Source: an uncultured Caldilineaceae bacterium
Lineage (GTDB): Bacteria; Chloroflexota; Anaerolineae; Caldilineales; Caldilineaceae
Reading direction: 5' to 3'
Length of the DNA stretch: 64,000 nt
NCBI GenBank assembly: GCA_951813625.1
Contig: CATOTS010000005.1
Location: 124,001 to 188,000 of the forward strand
The translations under genes and the position numbers were made by a program. Under the pieces are notes generated by a model. That model searched no databases. It saw nothing but the letters and a program-made list of their open reading frames with translations, and was not told the DNA's origin. Below are positions 26,722 through 37,192 of the stretch, in pieces. How positions within the stretch are numbered: the first letter of the stretch is position 1; each line of letters begins with the position of its first letter.

Positions 26722-27008
26722 GTAACTACTCAGCCGCTATCAGTCTGCGACCATGAATGAGGCGAGCGAAGGTGTTTTCTCTCTCCTTGCTCTTTGGACG
26801 GTCGGGCCTTCGGCCCTCCCTTGTGCGGGGGGACTCCCCCCGCAACGCCCCCCTCCAAAACCAGCGCTCACCGACGGTACGTCGTCATTCCTGCAGTGCG
26901 GCCTATCCAACGTGGCGGGCGCCAACCAAATACACAATCAGATAATCTGAACGGCGGCGGGGATGGAAGACTGGTCGAGACCGATACGATATGTGGCTTA
27001 GTAGTTAC
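26722..27008 (+). mobile_element. 287-bp miniature element (family 1) inserted in family 2, with 9-bp target duplication
   Basis: The ends are perfect 9-bp inverted repeats (GTAACTACT and AGTAGTTAC), with weaker inverted similarity inward. The sequence GTGCGTCTC is present immediately on both sides (26713-26721 and 27009-27017), a perfect 9-bp target duplication. The interior carries the 59-bp double-hairpin core and a segment from GCGACCATGAA to GGTCGAGAC that also occurs, inverted, at about 32265-32540. It encodes no protein. This is direct evidence that the double-hairpin family moves or moved by transposition. Confidence 0.9.
26796..26854 (+). repeat. double-hairpin repeat, copy 2
   Basis: The 59-bp core, plus orientation, inside the 287-bp element. 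Hairpin 1 has loop TTC; hairpin 2 is GCGGGGGG-ACT-CCCCCCGC. Confidence 0.9.
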
Positions 27009-27186
27009 GTGCGTCTCTTTGAAGTGGACGCCTCTCCAAAATTCGGTTTCTTAAGCGAAGATGATCGACAATTGGTAGGGGCACCCCTTGTGGGTGCCCT
27101 CCGTGAGACTTCTCGGCGTCCAGTTTTAGATGCGATCGCCCTGGGTGGGACGAGGCGGCGAATCGGGTCGATAAGGAGAGTGGGCA

Positions 27187-27981
27187 ATGAAATTGAAGGC
27201 TCTGGCTGTCACATGCTTGGCTGTCTCTGTTTTCTCTGCGGTAGCGTGTGCTGACGTGGGAGAGAACGTTGAAGGTCCACAGGAACTGTTTCGTCCGGTT
27301 CCGACATGGACGAACACGCCGCGTGTGCTCTTTTCAATTGGGACTGTTGTTGTTCCAGCGCCTACGCGCGCTTCACCGACTGCCAGGCCACAGCCTCCCA
27401 TTTCAACGCCGGAGTTTCTCGAGGGAATCGTTATAGGGCCGGACAGGCTTTGCCCCCCATTCGACCGACGCGATTATACTTACTCGTCAAGTCTGAAGAG
27501 GAAAATCATAGATGGGATGGGCGGCAGAAGGTATAGTCCCTATACATTCGAATACTTTCCGAGCTTGAACGAGGCCGAAACAGATCATATCGTGGCGCTC
27601 GGCGAGGCGCATAGGAGTGGTCTGTGTGCTGAAAGCCCCTCTGCGAAGAGGCGTTTCGCGAGGGACGTATTGAACCTTACTCTAGCAAGTCCGGACGTGA
27701 ATAGAAAGAAGGCGGACAAGGATTTGGCGGACTGGTTGCCCGACGCGAACCAGTGCTGGTTTGTGCAGCGGGTTCTGGATGTAAAGCGAAAGTATGCGTT
27801 GTCGATGGATTTGCCGGAGGCGCAACGGGCGGAAGAGGTCCTGAAAGGTTGTGGTGACACGTCTATGCAGTTTCCGATCGGCTACGCGCCGACGTGGAGA
27901 GCAGCTCGAGAGTGGACGGGTTGGGCAGAATCCCGGCGGGTTAGAATCGATGTCCGCTCAAAATTCGTGAGTTCAGGGTAG
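27187..27981 (+). CDS. secreted HNH-type nuclease (GmrSD C-terminal/DUF1524-like)
   Basis: This 264-residue protein has a signal peptide (LKALAVTCLAVSVFSAVACA; a Cys at about 21 allows a lipoprotein alternative), a Pro/Thr-rich linker, and a C-terminal HNH-like domain: ETDHIVALGEAH supplies the Asp-His pair, LNLTLASPDVNRKKADKDLADW the Asn and Lys, and CWFVQRVLDVKRKY follows. This resembles secreted HNH nucleases of the DUF1524 family. The ribosome site is AAGGAG near 27172. Its base composition is visibly poorer in GC than the neighbours, and it lies between two same-orientation copies of miniature element family 2, which suggests horizontal acquisition. Confidence 0.75.
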   Translation: MKLKALAVTCLAVSVFSAVACADVGENVEGPQELFRPVPTWTNTPRVLFSIGTVVVPAPTRASPTARPQPPISTPEFLEGIVIGPDRLCPPFDRRDYTYSSSLKRKIIDGMGGRRYSPYTFEYFPSLNEAETDHIVALGEAHRSGLCAESPSAKRRFARDVLNLTLASPDVNRKKADKDLADWLPDANQCWFVQRVLDVKRKYALSMDLPEAQRAEEVLKGCGDTSMQFPIGYAPTWRAAREWTGWAESRRVRIDVRSKFVSSG

Positions 27982-28017
27982 CAAGAACTGTCTTTGCTTT
28001 CCAATGGATGGGCGGCA

Positions 28018-28059
28018 CTGAATCTGCGTTGCTGCATCTGCGTTGCTGAATCTGCGTTG
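28018..28059. repeat. 14-bp tandem repeat, 3 copies
   Basis: CTGAATCTGCGTTG occurs at 28018 and 28046 with CTGCATCTGCGTTG between them at 28032. Confidence 0.85.
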
Positions 28060-28134
28060 CGGCATGTAAGTAGGGCATAGGCGTTGGGGGGAACGCGGGC
28101 TCGGTGGGGTGTCTACCAGGTTCTGTCCGGCTTG

Positions 28135-28361
28135 CAGGGCGATTGCATCAAATTGGGCCATGACCCGCGACACAATCCGGTACGAACCCAACGCCAAGAA
28201 AACTGCCGAACGCAGTGCATAGCGCAGTACATGTCATTGCAGGGGACGCCCTTCCAGAGTTCGGTTTCCGAACCGAAGACAATGGACAATTGGTAGGGGT
28301 GCCCCTTGTGCGTGCCCTTCGTGGGACAATTCGGCGTCCAGATTCAGTAGCGATTGCCCTG
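28135..28361 (+). mobile_element. miniature element, family 2, copy 2
   Basis: A 227-bp copy, starting CAGGGCGATTGCATC and ending GCGATTGCCCTG. It has the same inner landmarks as the copies at 26597 and 42063, including the hairpin after ATTGGTA. It ends 13 bases from the stop codon of the CPBP protease gene. No target duplication could be recognised. Confidence 0.85.
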
Positions 28362-28374
28362 GCGTGTACCCCGG

Positions 28375-29451
28375 TCAGAAGCCCGGTCCGTAGAAAGCGT
28401 ACACGCCCAGGATGATGTTATACGCCGCGTGCGTGATGGCGCAGGTTGTCGTGTTGAAACGCTGGCGCAAAAGGCCCAGTATCATGCCTACGACAAACAC
28501 GGCAAGAGTCGAGAAGGTAATGCCGTACTGGCTGTGGACCAGGGCAAACAAGAGACTGGTAAAGAGAAGCCCGAATCGGGGCTGCAAGGCGCCGCGGAAC
28601 AGCGTTTCTTCCCCTATCCCGGCCGCCAGCCCCAGGGTTAGAATCCCGAGAAACGAGCCAGCCAGCGGGCCAAGAAGCGCCTCCGAAAGCCGCTGCACAT
28701 CCTCATCAACGCCCATTCCATATTGGGTCGCAAGCGCTTCCAACGCCAGGACGAGGGGAACCAGCACAAGCGCTGCGCCGATGCCAATGGCAATCTCGAT
28801 CGGACGCGGGTAGACGATGGCGAGCCGTTCCAATGCCTGCAGCCACCTCCGGCGGGTCAGCCATCCCACGCCAACCAGTGCCCATACCGCAAACGTCAGC
28901 TGCTGTACCCATAGCGAAAAAATCAGCGACCCCGTTCCCGTGGGCGACTCCTCGGAAATGTCCGCCAGCGTCTCCAATCCCACGGCCAGGGTAAAGGTCA
29001 GATTGATAACGATCAAGATTACATAGGAGATTGCGACCGCGTGCACACTGCTGCGAGGATCAATCGGGATAAGCCTGGCCAGCAATCTGCGCACTGGAGG
29101 AAGCAGTAAGAGCGGCGCAACAAAGGCCGGCGCCCAAAGTGCGATGCCGACGGATTCCAGGCTGCCCAGTTGCGCCTCAAGGGCCTCGGTCGACGCCAGT
29201 CCGCTCTCGCGTACTGCGTTGATTATCTCCGCTCTGAACTGATCGTTCAGGCGCATAAACAGCCCAAAGGCGTGAAACGCCACGCCGGCAGCGGTCAGCA
29301 GTCCGAAAACGACAATGTGCAGCAGATAGGCCAGACCGGCCAGAGAGCTCTTTTCTTCACCGCCTAGCCGCCGCTTGTCCGCCAGATTCGCCAGGAGGAG
29401 GATTAAGATAAAAGGTGTGAATAAAATTACAATCAGCAAACTTTCAAACAT
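28375..29451 (-). CDS. CPBP family intramembrane metalloprotease
   Basis: This 358-residue membrane protein has about eight to nine hydrophobic segments and, near the C-terminus, the CPBP (Abi/CAAX protease) motifs: EETLFRG (EExxxR), FALVHSQYG (FxxxH) and CAITHAAYN (HxxxN/D type). The family cleaves or processes prenylated or other membrane substrates; some members give bacteriocin self-immunity. The N-terminal half is a membrane extension without recognised motifs. The ATG at 29451 is close to and divergent from the polyphosphate kinase gene. Confidence 0.87.
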   Translation of the reverse strand: MFESLLIVILFTPFILILLLANLADKRRLGGEEKSSLAGLAYLLHIVVFGLLTAAGVAFHAFGLFMRLNDQFRAEIINAVRESGLASTEALEAQLGSLESVGIALWAPAFVAPLLLLPPVRRLLARLIPIDPRSSVHAVAISYVILIVINLTFTLAVGLETLADISEESPTGTGSLIFSLWVQQLTFAVWALVGVGWLTRRRWLQALERLAIVYPRPIEIAIGIGAALVLVPLVLALEALATQYGMGVDEDVQRLSEALLGPLAGSFLGILTLGLAAGIGEETLFRGALQPRFGLLFTSLLFALVHSQYGITFSTLAVFVVGMILGLLRQRFNTTTCAITHAAYNIILGVYAFYGPGF

Positions 29452-29718
29452 TGTTGAACCTGCACCTTGCTGGCCTGCACTCTGGCTGCGCCGCCTTACA
29501 CACTCGGTCGGGTAGGCGTCCTGGATTGGAGGTCAATGGCTGTCTCCCACGTGGGCATTTGGCAATTGGGCCGGTTTTCCCTAGAATTGAAGGAAATCAC
29601 CGAGATTACACAAGAATCGCACCACTATCGTTTGCGGCAGGCAGGACTTGCGCGTCATTCTCCAATAAACCAATGTGTAGCGCAACGCTTTCCGAAAAGC
29701 AAGTCGGAGGCAGACCAG

Positions 29719-32088
<2,370 letters not shown>

Positions 32089-32246
32089 GAGCCTTTTCTT
32101 CCCGTAGACTTCCTCTCCAATAGAGCCGACTCGTTTGTTTGCGCGATCGTGCACGATCCCAAACGCGTCGCCTGGAAAGGTTGCCCCCTCCTCCATCTCA
32201 TTCGGATTTCTTCCCGCCACACTATCGACGAAGCCGCCTACAGCGT

Positions 32247-32297
32247 CTGTCTCGACCTGTACCCCTGTCTCGACCTGTACCTCTGTCTCGACCTGTG
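32247..32297. repeat. 18-bp tandem repeat, about 3 copies
   Basis: CTGTCTCGACCTGTACCC at 32247, 32265 and 32283 (last copy partial, ending TGTGC). The element at 26722 has a single copy of the corresponding GGTCGAGAC, so the array expanded in this copy only. Confidence 0.85.
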
Positions 32298-32411
32298 CTT
32301 CAATCCCGCCGCCAATCAGATTATCTGATTGCGTATTCGGTTGGCCTCCGCCGCGTTGGTTGAGCCACACTGCCGGGAATACGGCGTACTGTCGGTGAGC
32401 GCTGGTTTTGG

Positions 32412-32470
32412 AGGGGGGCGTTGCGGGGGGAGTCCCCCCGCACAAGGGAGGGCCGCAGGCCCGACCGTCC
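32412..32470 (-). repeat. double-hairpin repeat, copy 3
   Basis: The 59-bp core in minus orientation. Hairpin 1 has loop TGC here rather than TTC, with the stem kept; hairpin 2 is identical to the other copies. Confidence 0.9.
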
Positions 32471-32609
32471 AAAAGGCAAGGAGAGAGTAAAGTGAAGTGA
32501 GTAGAGAGAAGAGACCTTCGCTCGCCTCCTTCATGGTCGCAGGCTGTTTGCAACAGTGTAGTTACCCGCCACGAAGTAGCTACCCGTCACAGATTGAGAT
32601 CGCCAGATC

Positions 32610-32638
32610 TTGACACGGGGCGCCGTTTCGCCTACAAT
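32610..32638 (+). promoter_or_regulatory. near-consensus sigma-70 promoter, leaderless start
   Basis: TTGACA (32610-32615), a 17-base spacer and TACAAT (32633-32638). The regulator's ATG follows six bases after the -10, so transcription should begin at or beside the A of ATG. Confidence 0.8.
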
Positions 32639-32644
32639 TTAGCC

Positions 32645-33340
32645 ATGACTAAAAATTACGCCTCGGAGATAAGCAGCCCTCTGTCCTCAAATCACGAGGA
32701 CTACCTCAAAGCGATCTACCTCCTGGAGACGCGCGGGCAGAAGGTCACCAACTCAGCCCTTTCCGAGTACATCGGCTTTACGCCGGCTTCGGCTACCAAT
32801 ATGGTCAAGAAACTGGCGCAGATGGACCTGGTTGTGTACGAGCGCTACCAGGGCGTCACTCTGACCGACACGGGCAGACGCGTTGCGCTTGAAGTTCTGC
32901 GTCATCACCGCCTGCTGGAGCTGTTCCTGCACAAGACCCTGGACATTCCCTGGGACCGCGTGCACGACGAAGCCGAACGCCTCGAGCATGTCATCAGCGA
33001 GTCCCTGGAGGATGCGATTGCCGCCTCTCTGGGGTACCCCAAAGTAGACCCGCACGGGGACCCGATACCTTCCAAAAGTGGTGAAATCAACCACACGCCC
33101 AGCCTTCCTCTTTCCCGTGCCGAGACGGGACGCACATACACGCTTGTCCAGGTACTGAGCCATGACAACGAGCGGCTCGCCTACCTGGGCACGCTCGGAC
33201 TGCATCCGGATGTTGAGATTCACCTGCAGGAGAGAGCGCCGTTCGACGGTCCTGTGCTGCTCGTCGTAGCCGGCGTTGCGCACGCCCTGGCCTTCGAAAT
33301 GGCAGGGCTGCTACAGGTGGCGCCGTTGCCAGCAGATTAG
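32645..33340 (+). CDS. DtxR/MntR family metal-dependent regulator
   Basis: This product of about 231 residues is a DtxR-type repressor. The N-terminal winged helix is SSNHEDYLKAIYLLE...VTNSALSEYIGFTPASATNMVKKL, followed by the metal-binding dimerisation part (RHHRLLELFLHKTLDIPWDRVHDEAERLEH, with the His, Glu and Cys/Asp ligand region) and a C-terminal FeoA/SH3-like domain (about 155-225). Such proteins repress or activate genes in response to Mn2+ or Fe2+. The ATG at 32645 directly follows a near-consensus promoter. The ABC efflux genes begin 102 bases downstream on the same strand and are plausible targets or operon partners. Confidence 0.9.
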   Translation: MTKNYASEISSPLSSNHEDYLKAIYLLETRGQKVTNSALSEYIGFTPASATNMVKKLAQMDLVVYERYQGVTLTDTGRRVALEVLRHHRLLELFLHKTLDIPWDRVHDEAERLEHVISESLEDAIAASLGYPKVDPHGDPIPSKSGEINHTPSLPLSRAETGRTYTLVQVLSHDNERLAYLGTLGLHPDVEIHLQERAPFDGPVLLVVAGVAHALAFEMAGLLQVAPLPAD

Positions 33341-33442
33341 AGTGGCGCCGCCGGTCGGATGGCTTGCGCGGCCTGGTCTGCCTCCATTCCCCAGGCTCTG
33401 CTGCGACAGTTTCAAGGAGTTCGATTCACAGGTTTCCCAGCC

Positions 33443-35680
33443 ATGATTGTCAAGAACCTGATGCGACGGTCTGTGCGCAGCGGCCTGACCCTTTTGGGAA
33501 TCGCCATCGGAGTCGCGGCCGTTGTGGCGCTTGGCTCAATCGCCGAGGGCATCTCGTCCAACTTCGCGACCGCGGTCGGCGGCAGCAACAACGACCTGCT
33601 GATCACGCAAGCAGACGCAATCGACCCCGCCTTGAGCAGCCTTGAGGACACAATCGGAGAACGCCTACAGGCAGTCCCCGGCGTGGAACGGGTGGAGCCG
33701 GGCGTTTATACCTGGGTTACAACTGCCGACCTTCCCTTCTTCCTCCTCTTCGGTTACGAGCTCGGCAGCTCGGCCATGGACCACTACCGGGTCGTCGAAG
33801 GTAAGCCGGTCAGCGGCCCCGGACAGATCCTGATTGGCCGCCGCGCTACCGAATCGATCGATATCGCTGTCGGCGACAACCTGCGCCTCTATGGAACGCC
33901 CTATCGAGTCGTCGGCATATACGAAACGGGCCAGGGCGTGGAGGAGTCCGGCGGTGTCCTCCTGTTGGAAGACGCCCAGGAAGTTGCCCAATACGAGCGC
34001 AAGGTCAGCCTGTTCGAAATCGGTCTGCGCCGCGGCGAGGACACCGACGCCGTCGTCGAACGTATAGATTCGCTTGACCTCGACCTGAAAGTGAGCAAGA
34101 CCAGCGAGCGGGAGACCAATCAGCAGTACGAGCAGATGTTGCAGGGCTTTGCCTGGGGCATCGCCGCCATCGCCATCTTCATCGGCGGCCTCGGAATGAT
34201 GAACTCGATGGTGATGAGCGTCTTGGAACGCACGCGCGAGATCGGAACCTTGCGCGCGCTAGGCTGGAGCCGCTGGCGCGTCCTGCGCATCATTCTGGGC
34301 GAATCGGTCGCGCTCAGCGCCGCCGGCGGTGTCGTCGGCATCGGGCTGGGCATCGGGCTGGCCAAGCTGACAGGCGCAATTCCGGGCATGGGCGTGCTTT
34401 TGGACGGTGTCTTCACGCCTGAAATCTTCATGCAGGGCATGGTCACAGCCCTTGTCCTGGGGCTGGTCGGCGGCGTGTACCCCGCATGGCGGGCGGCCGG
34501 CCTGCGACCGGTCGAGGCGCTCTCCTATGAGGGCGGCTCTGCCTCCGACTTCAAGGGCGGACTCTTGAGCAGGGTCGGAAGCCAGAGCCTGCGCAACCTG
34601 TGGCGCAGGCGAAATCGCACGCTGCTGGCCGCAGCCGGCATCGGCATCGGCGTGGGAACGCTGGTCATGCTCGGCGGCATAACCGCAGGCCTGATCGGAC
34701 AGATGAACAACCTCGCGGGCAGCGGCAGCCCCGGCAATATCACTGTCATGCAGCGCGACGTGCCCGATATGTCGCTCAGCAGCGTAGACGAACAGGTAGT
34801 GCGCCAGATTCAGGCCATGCCCGAGGTCGATTCGGTCAGTCCGATGGTGTTAGGGTTCGTGCTCACACCCGAGCTGCCCATGTTCATCATCCAGGGACTT
34901 GACCCCAACAGCACGGCGATGGAGCACTACAAGCTGCTATCCGGGCGCCGCGTGCGGCGGCCATCCGAGATCACGATCGGCAGCAGCGCAGCTGCCTCCT
35001 ACGACCTGGGTATTGGCGACACACTGACGCTCTACAACAACCGCTACAAAGTGGTCGGCATCTATGAGACCGGCGTCGCCTGGGAGGACAGCGGAGGTAT
35101 GCTGGCGCTGAGGGAGTCACAGCGGCTGTTGAACCGCCCGCGTAACGTCAGCTTCCTCTTCGTCGATGTCAAAGAGGCATCCATGGCCCCTGCCGTTCAG
35201 GATGCCATCAACCGCCGCTTTCCCAAGGTTCGCGCCAGCATCAGCAGCGAGTTCGCCCAGAACACCGATGACATCGCTTCAATGCAGGGCGCCGCCGCCG
35301 GCATCGGCATGCTGGCGTTGATCGTTGGCGGGATCGTTGTCGCCAACACCATGGTCATGTCGATCTATGAGCGTACGCGCGAGATCGGTACGCTGCGAGC
35401 CCTGGGCTGGACCGGCAGGCGAATTCTGTCGCAGATCATGCAGGAGAGTGTGCTGCTCTGTCTGCTTTCTGCGCTGTTTGGCTGCGTCGGGGCGGTCCTC
35501 TTGCTCAGCGGCCTGGCCGCAATCCCATTCGCCGGCGGGTTCATGTTGAGGCCTGCATGGGAGCCCGGCACATTCGTCGGCGCGGTCTCGTTGACCATTG
35601 TGCTCGGCCTCTTAGGCGGCCTCTATCCGGCCTGGCGCGCGAGCCGTTTACAACCCGTCGAAGCGTTGCGTTACGAGTGA
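33443..35680 (+). CDS. ABC transporter permease, two FtsX/MacB units in one chain
   Basis: This product of about 745 residues holds two complete MacB-like halves in tandem. Each has an N-terminal membrane segment (RSVRSGLTLLGIAIGVAAVV; RRRNRTLLAAAGIGIGVGTLV), an extracytoplasmic MacB core domain, and a FtsX domain of three segments with the motif SVLERTREIGTLRALGWSRWRVL or SIYERTREIGTLRALGWTGRRIL, ending YPAWRAAGLRPVEALSYE / YPAWRASRLQPVEALRYE. MacB/LolCDE permeases usually have one such half per chain or two separate genes. The HlyD-like and ATPase genes follow, giving a tripartite exporter. The ATG at 33443 removes a non-conserved 28-residue extension. Confidence 0.9.
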   Translation: MIVKNLMRRSVRSGLTLLGIAIGVAAVVALGSIAEGISSNFATAVGGSNNDLLITQADAIDPALSSLEDTIGERLQAVPGVERVEPGVYTWVTTADLPFFLLFGYELGSSAMDHYRVVEGKPVSGPGQILIGRRATESIDIAVGDNLRLYGTPYRVVGIYETGQGVEESGGVLLLEDAQEVAQYERKVSLFEIGLRRGEDTDAVVERIDSLDLDLKVSKTSERETNQQYEQMLQGFAWGIAAIAIFIGGLGMMNSMVMSVLERTREIGTLRALGWSRWRVLRIILGESVALSAAGGVVGIGLGIGLAKLTGAIPGMGVLLDGVFTPEIFMQGMVTALVLGLVGGVYPAWRAAGLRPVEALSYEGGSASDFKGGLLSRVGSQSLRNLWRRRNRTLLAAAGIGIGVGTLVMLGGITAGLIGQMNNLAGSGSPGNITVMQRDVPDMSLSSVDEQVVRQIQAMPEVDSVSPMVLGFVLTPELPMFIIQGLDPNSTAMEHYKLLSGRRVRRPSEITIGSSAAASYDLGIGDTLTLYNNRYKVVGIYETGVAWEDSGGMLALRESQRLLNRPRNVSFLFVDVKEASMAPAVQDAINRRFPKVRASISSEFAQNTDDIASMQGAAAGIGMLALIVGGIVVANTMVMSIYERTREIGTLRALGWTGRRILSQIMQESVLLCLLSALFGCVGAVLLLSGLAAIPFAGGFMLRPAWEPGTFVGAVSLTIVLGLLGGLYPAWRASRLQPVEALRYE

Positions 35681-35741
35681 GCGCGGTCGCTTTGGGAGTC
35701 CCCGCCCAATTCTCGCGGCCTGTTGCACTGCAGGGTAAGCT

Positions 35742-37094
35742 ATGAGACCAGTATGGATTGCTCTCCTTTTGGTGGTCGTTCTGGCCGCCGGCGGTTGGGC
35801 CTACGTAACATTTGTTGACCCCTCGCTCCTCTCCCAGAGTTCCAACTCAGCGGCCGATAGCGCGCAAGCCGAGCATGAGGAAGACGTCGCCTCCGGCCTG
35901 GATTCCGTGATCTGGGCCTCGGGCAATCTGCTGCCGACCAAGTGGGCTAACCTTGCGCCGCTTCAGGGCGGCCTGGTGCGGGAGCTGCAGGTCAGGGAAG
36001 GGGACTGGGTGGAATCGGGCGACGTGATTGTACAGCTCGATAGCCCGATAGCCAGGAGCCAGGTCGAGATCGCGTCCGCGTCGGTGGCCGAGGCCGAAGC
36101 AAGCCATGCATATTTGCTGGCAGGAGCGAGCGAATCTGAAATCGCAGCTGCCGAAGCCGGGGTGGCAACGGCTGAAGCACAGGTCTCTTTGGCCGCCGGC
36201 AGACTGTTGGAGGCACAGAAGACGGTCGAGTTTTACGAGGTCGAAGTACTCATCGCACTGGAGCAGTTCAACGAGCTCTCCGGCGGCCCTACCCAGGCGG
36301 AGCGGGCCGCAGCCGCCGCCAGAGTCGAAGTCGCGCAGGCCGCCCTCGACCACGCACAGGCCGCGTATAATGCCGTACTGGGCGACCCCAGCATCGGCAG
36401 CACGCGCCTGGAGGCCCTACAGCTGCAGCAGGCCACCAAATCGCTGGAGGCCGCCCGGGCCGAGTACGCCGTCGCCACGCAGGGCGCCACCGAACAGCAG
36501 CTGGCCGTTGCCGAGGCGCGCGTCCAGGAGGCCCAGGCCCGCGTTGCTATGGCCGAGAGCCGGATGCCGGCGGCCGAAGCCGGGGTTGCATCGGCGCAAG
36601 CCGCGCTGTCCAGCGCACAAGCGAGCCTCCGCAGACTGAGGGAAGGCGCGTTACCGGAAGAGATCGCCGTATCCGAAGCCCGCATCCGGACCGCAAAGGC
36701 ACAGCTCGCCAGTGCCGTGGCCCAGGTCGAGCAGGGCCAGATAGTCGCTCCCTTCGACGGACGCGTCGGCGCCGTGCACGTACGGACAGGCGAACTGGTC
36801 TCCGCAGGGCAGGCGCTGGTTTTGCTCGGAGACACGAACGAAATGCACGTCGAGACAACCGACCTGCGCGAGACCGACGTCATTCACTTGATCGACGGCC
36901 AGGACGTTGAGGTGACCTTCGACTCCCTGCCGGACCAGGTCTTCGCCGGAATCATCACCCACATCGCCCCCCTCAGCACCAGCGACAGAGGCAGCACCAA
37001 TTTCACCGTCCACGTGGAAGTGCCCCAGCTGGCCGAGGGCCTGCGTTGGGGCATGACCGCCTTTGTCAATATTCTCGTGCCGCCGCAAGAATAG
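35742..37094 (+). CDS. HlyD/RND-type membrane fusion protein
   Basis: The 450-residue periplasmic-adaptor-like protein begins with a membrane anchor (PVWIALLLVVVLAAGGWAYVTFV) and has a split lipoyl/barrel-sandwich domain (LVRELQVREGDWVESGDVIVQLDSPIA near 80-105; IVAPFDGRVGAVHVRTGELVSAGQAL near 330-355) around a long Ala/Glu-rich coiled-coil hairpin of about 220 residues. The C-terminal beta-barrel is present. It acts with the permease and ATPase encoded on either side. In a presumed monoderm it would link the permease to extracellular substrate handling instead of an outer-membrane channel. Confidence 0.9.
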   Translation: MRPVWIALLLVVVLAAGGWAYVTFVDPSLLSQSSNSAADSAQAEHEEDVASGLDSVIWASGNLLPTKWANLAPLQGGLVRELQVREGDWVESGDVIVQLDSPIARSQVEIASASVAEAEASHAYLLAGASESEIAAAEAGVATAEAQVSLAAGRLLEAQKTVEFYEVEVLIALEQFNELSGGPTQAERAAAAARVEVAQAALDHAQAAYNAVLGDPSIGSTRLEALQLQQATKSLEAARAEYAVATQGATEQQLAVAEARVQEAQARVAMAESRMPAAEAGVASAQAALSSAQASLRRLREGALPEEIAVSEARIRTAKAQLASAVAQVEQGQIVAPFDGRVGAVHVRTGELVSAGQALVLLGDTNEMHVETTDLRETDVIHLIDGQDVEVTFDSLPDQVFAGIITHIAPLSTSDRGSTNFTVHVEVPQLAEGLRWGMTAFVNILVPPQE

Positions 37095-37192
37095 CGCCGG
37101 CCTGCGCGAAGCCAGGATCCCGGCCGCCGCTAACCATCCGGTTCGGGCGGCCAGGAGAGCTTCGATTTGCAGCTGGTTTCTGGAAGCAGGTA

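Larger units (their letters stand above)
26597..27143 (+). mobile_element. miniature element, family 2, copy 1 (interrupted)
   Basis: The left end starts CAGGGCG and the right end is GATGCGATCGCCCTG, the reverse complement (14 of 15) of the family's left end CAGGGCGATTGCATC. The left end of this copy is diverged after seven bases. Inner landmarks shared with the other copies are GGAATTGGACCAAGACCCGC, the GCAGTGCATAT repeats, GGACGCC...TTCGGTTTC and a hairpin GGGGCACCCC/GGGTGCCC after ATTGGTA. Removing the insert at 26722-27008 and one target copy leaves 251 bp, close to the 227 and 235 bp of the other copies. No coding capacity, so any transposase acts in trans. Confidence 0.85.
26463..27186. 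other. intergenic with nested miniature transposons
   Basis: This stretch holds no supported gene. It is almost filled by one miniature element (26597-27143) that carries a second one (26722-27008) inside; both are listed separately. The first 130 bases after the MFS start hold nothing clear. The few short frames running across the repeats are not genes. Confidence 0.7.
27982..28374. other. intergenic with tandem repeat and miniature element
   Basis: Holds a 14-bp tandem repeat (28018-28059) and family 2 miniature element copy 2 (28135-28361). No gene. Confidence 0.65.
32089..32609. other. intergenic with inverted copy of the family 1 element
   Basis: About 520 bases without a gene. The segment 32265-32565 is homologous, in inverted orientation, to the 287-bp element at 26722-27008, including GTAGTTAC at its right end (32558-32565) and an 18-bp tandem repeat at its other end. 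The matching left terminal repeat was not found, so this copy is truncated or diverged. An imperfect direct repeat (GTAGTTACCCGCCAC / GTAGCTACCCGTCAC) follows the end. Confidence 0.7.

Noticed and set aside
26753..27054. Short open frames (60-90 codons) running through the double-hairpin repeats, also at 6535, 32316, 41604 and 50829
   Set aside because: The peptides are translations of the GC hairpins (Pro/Gly/Arg runs) in several frames at once, without ribosome sites. They reflect the repeat, not a gene family.
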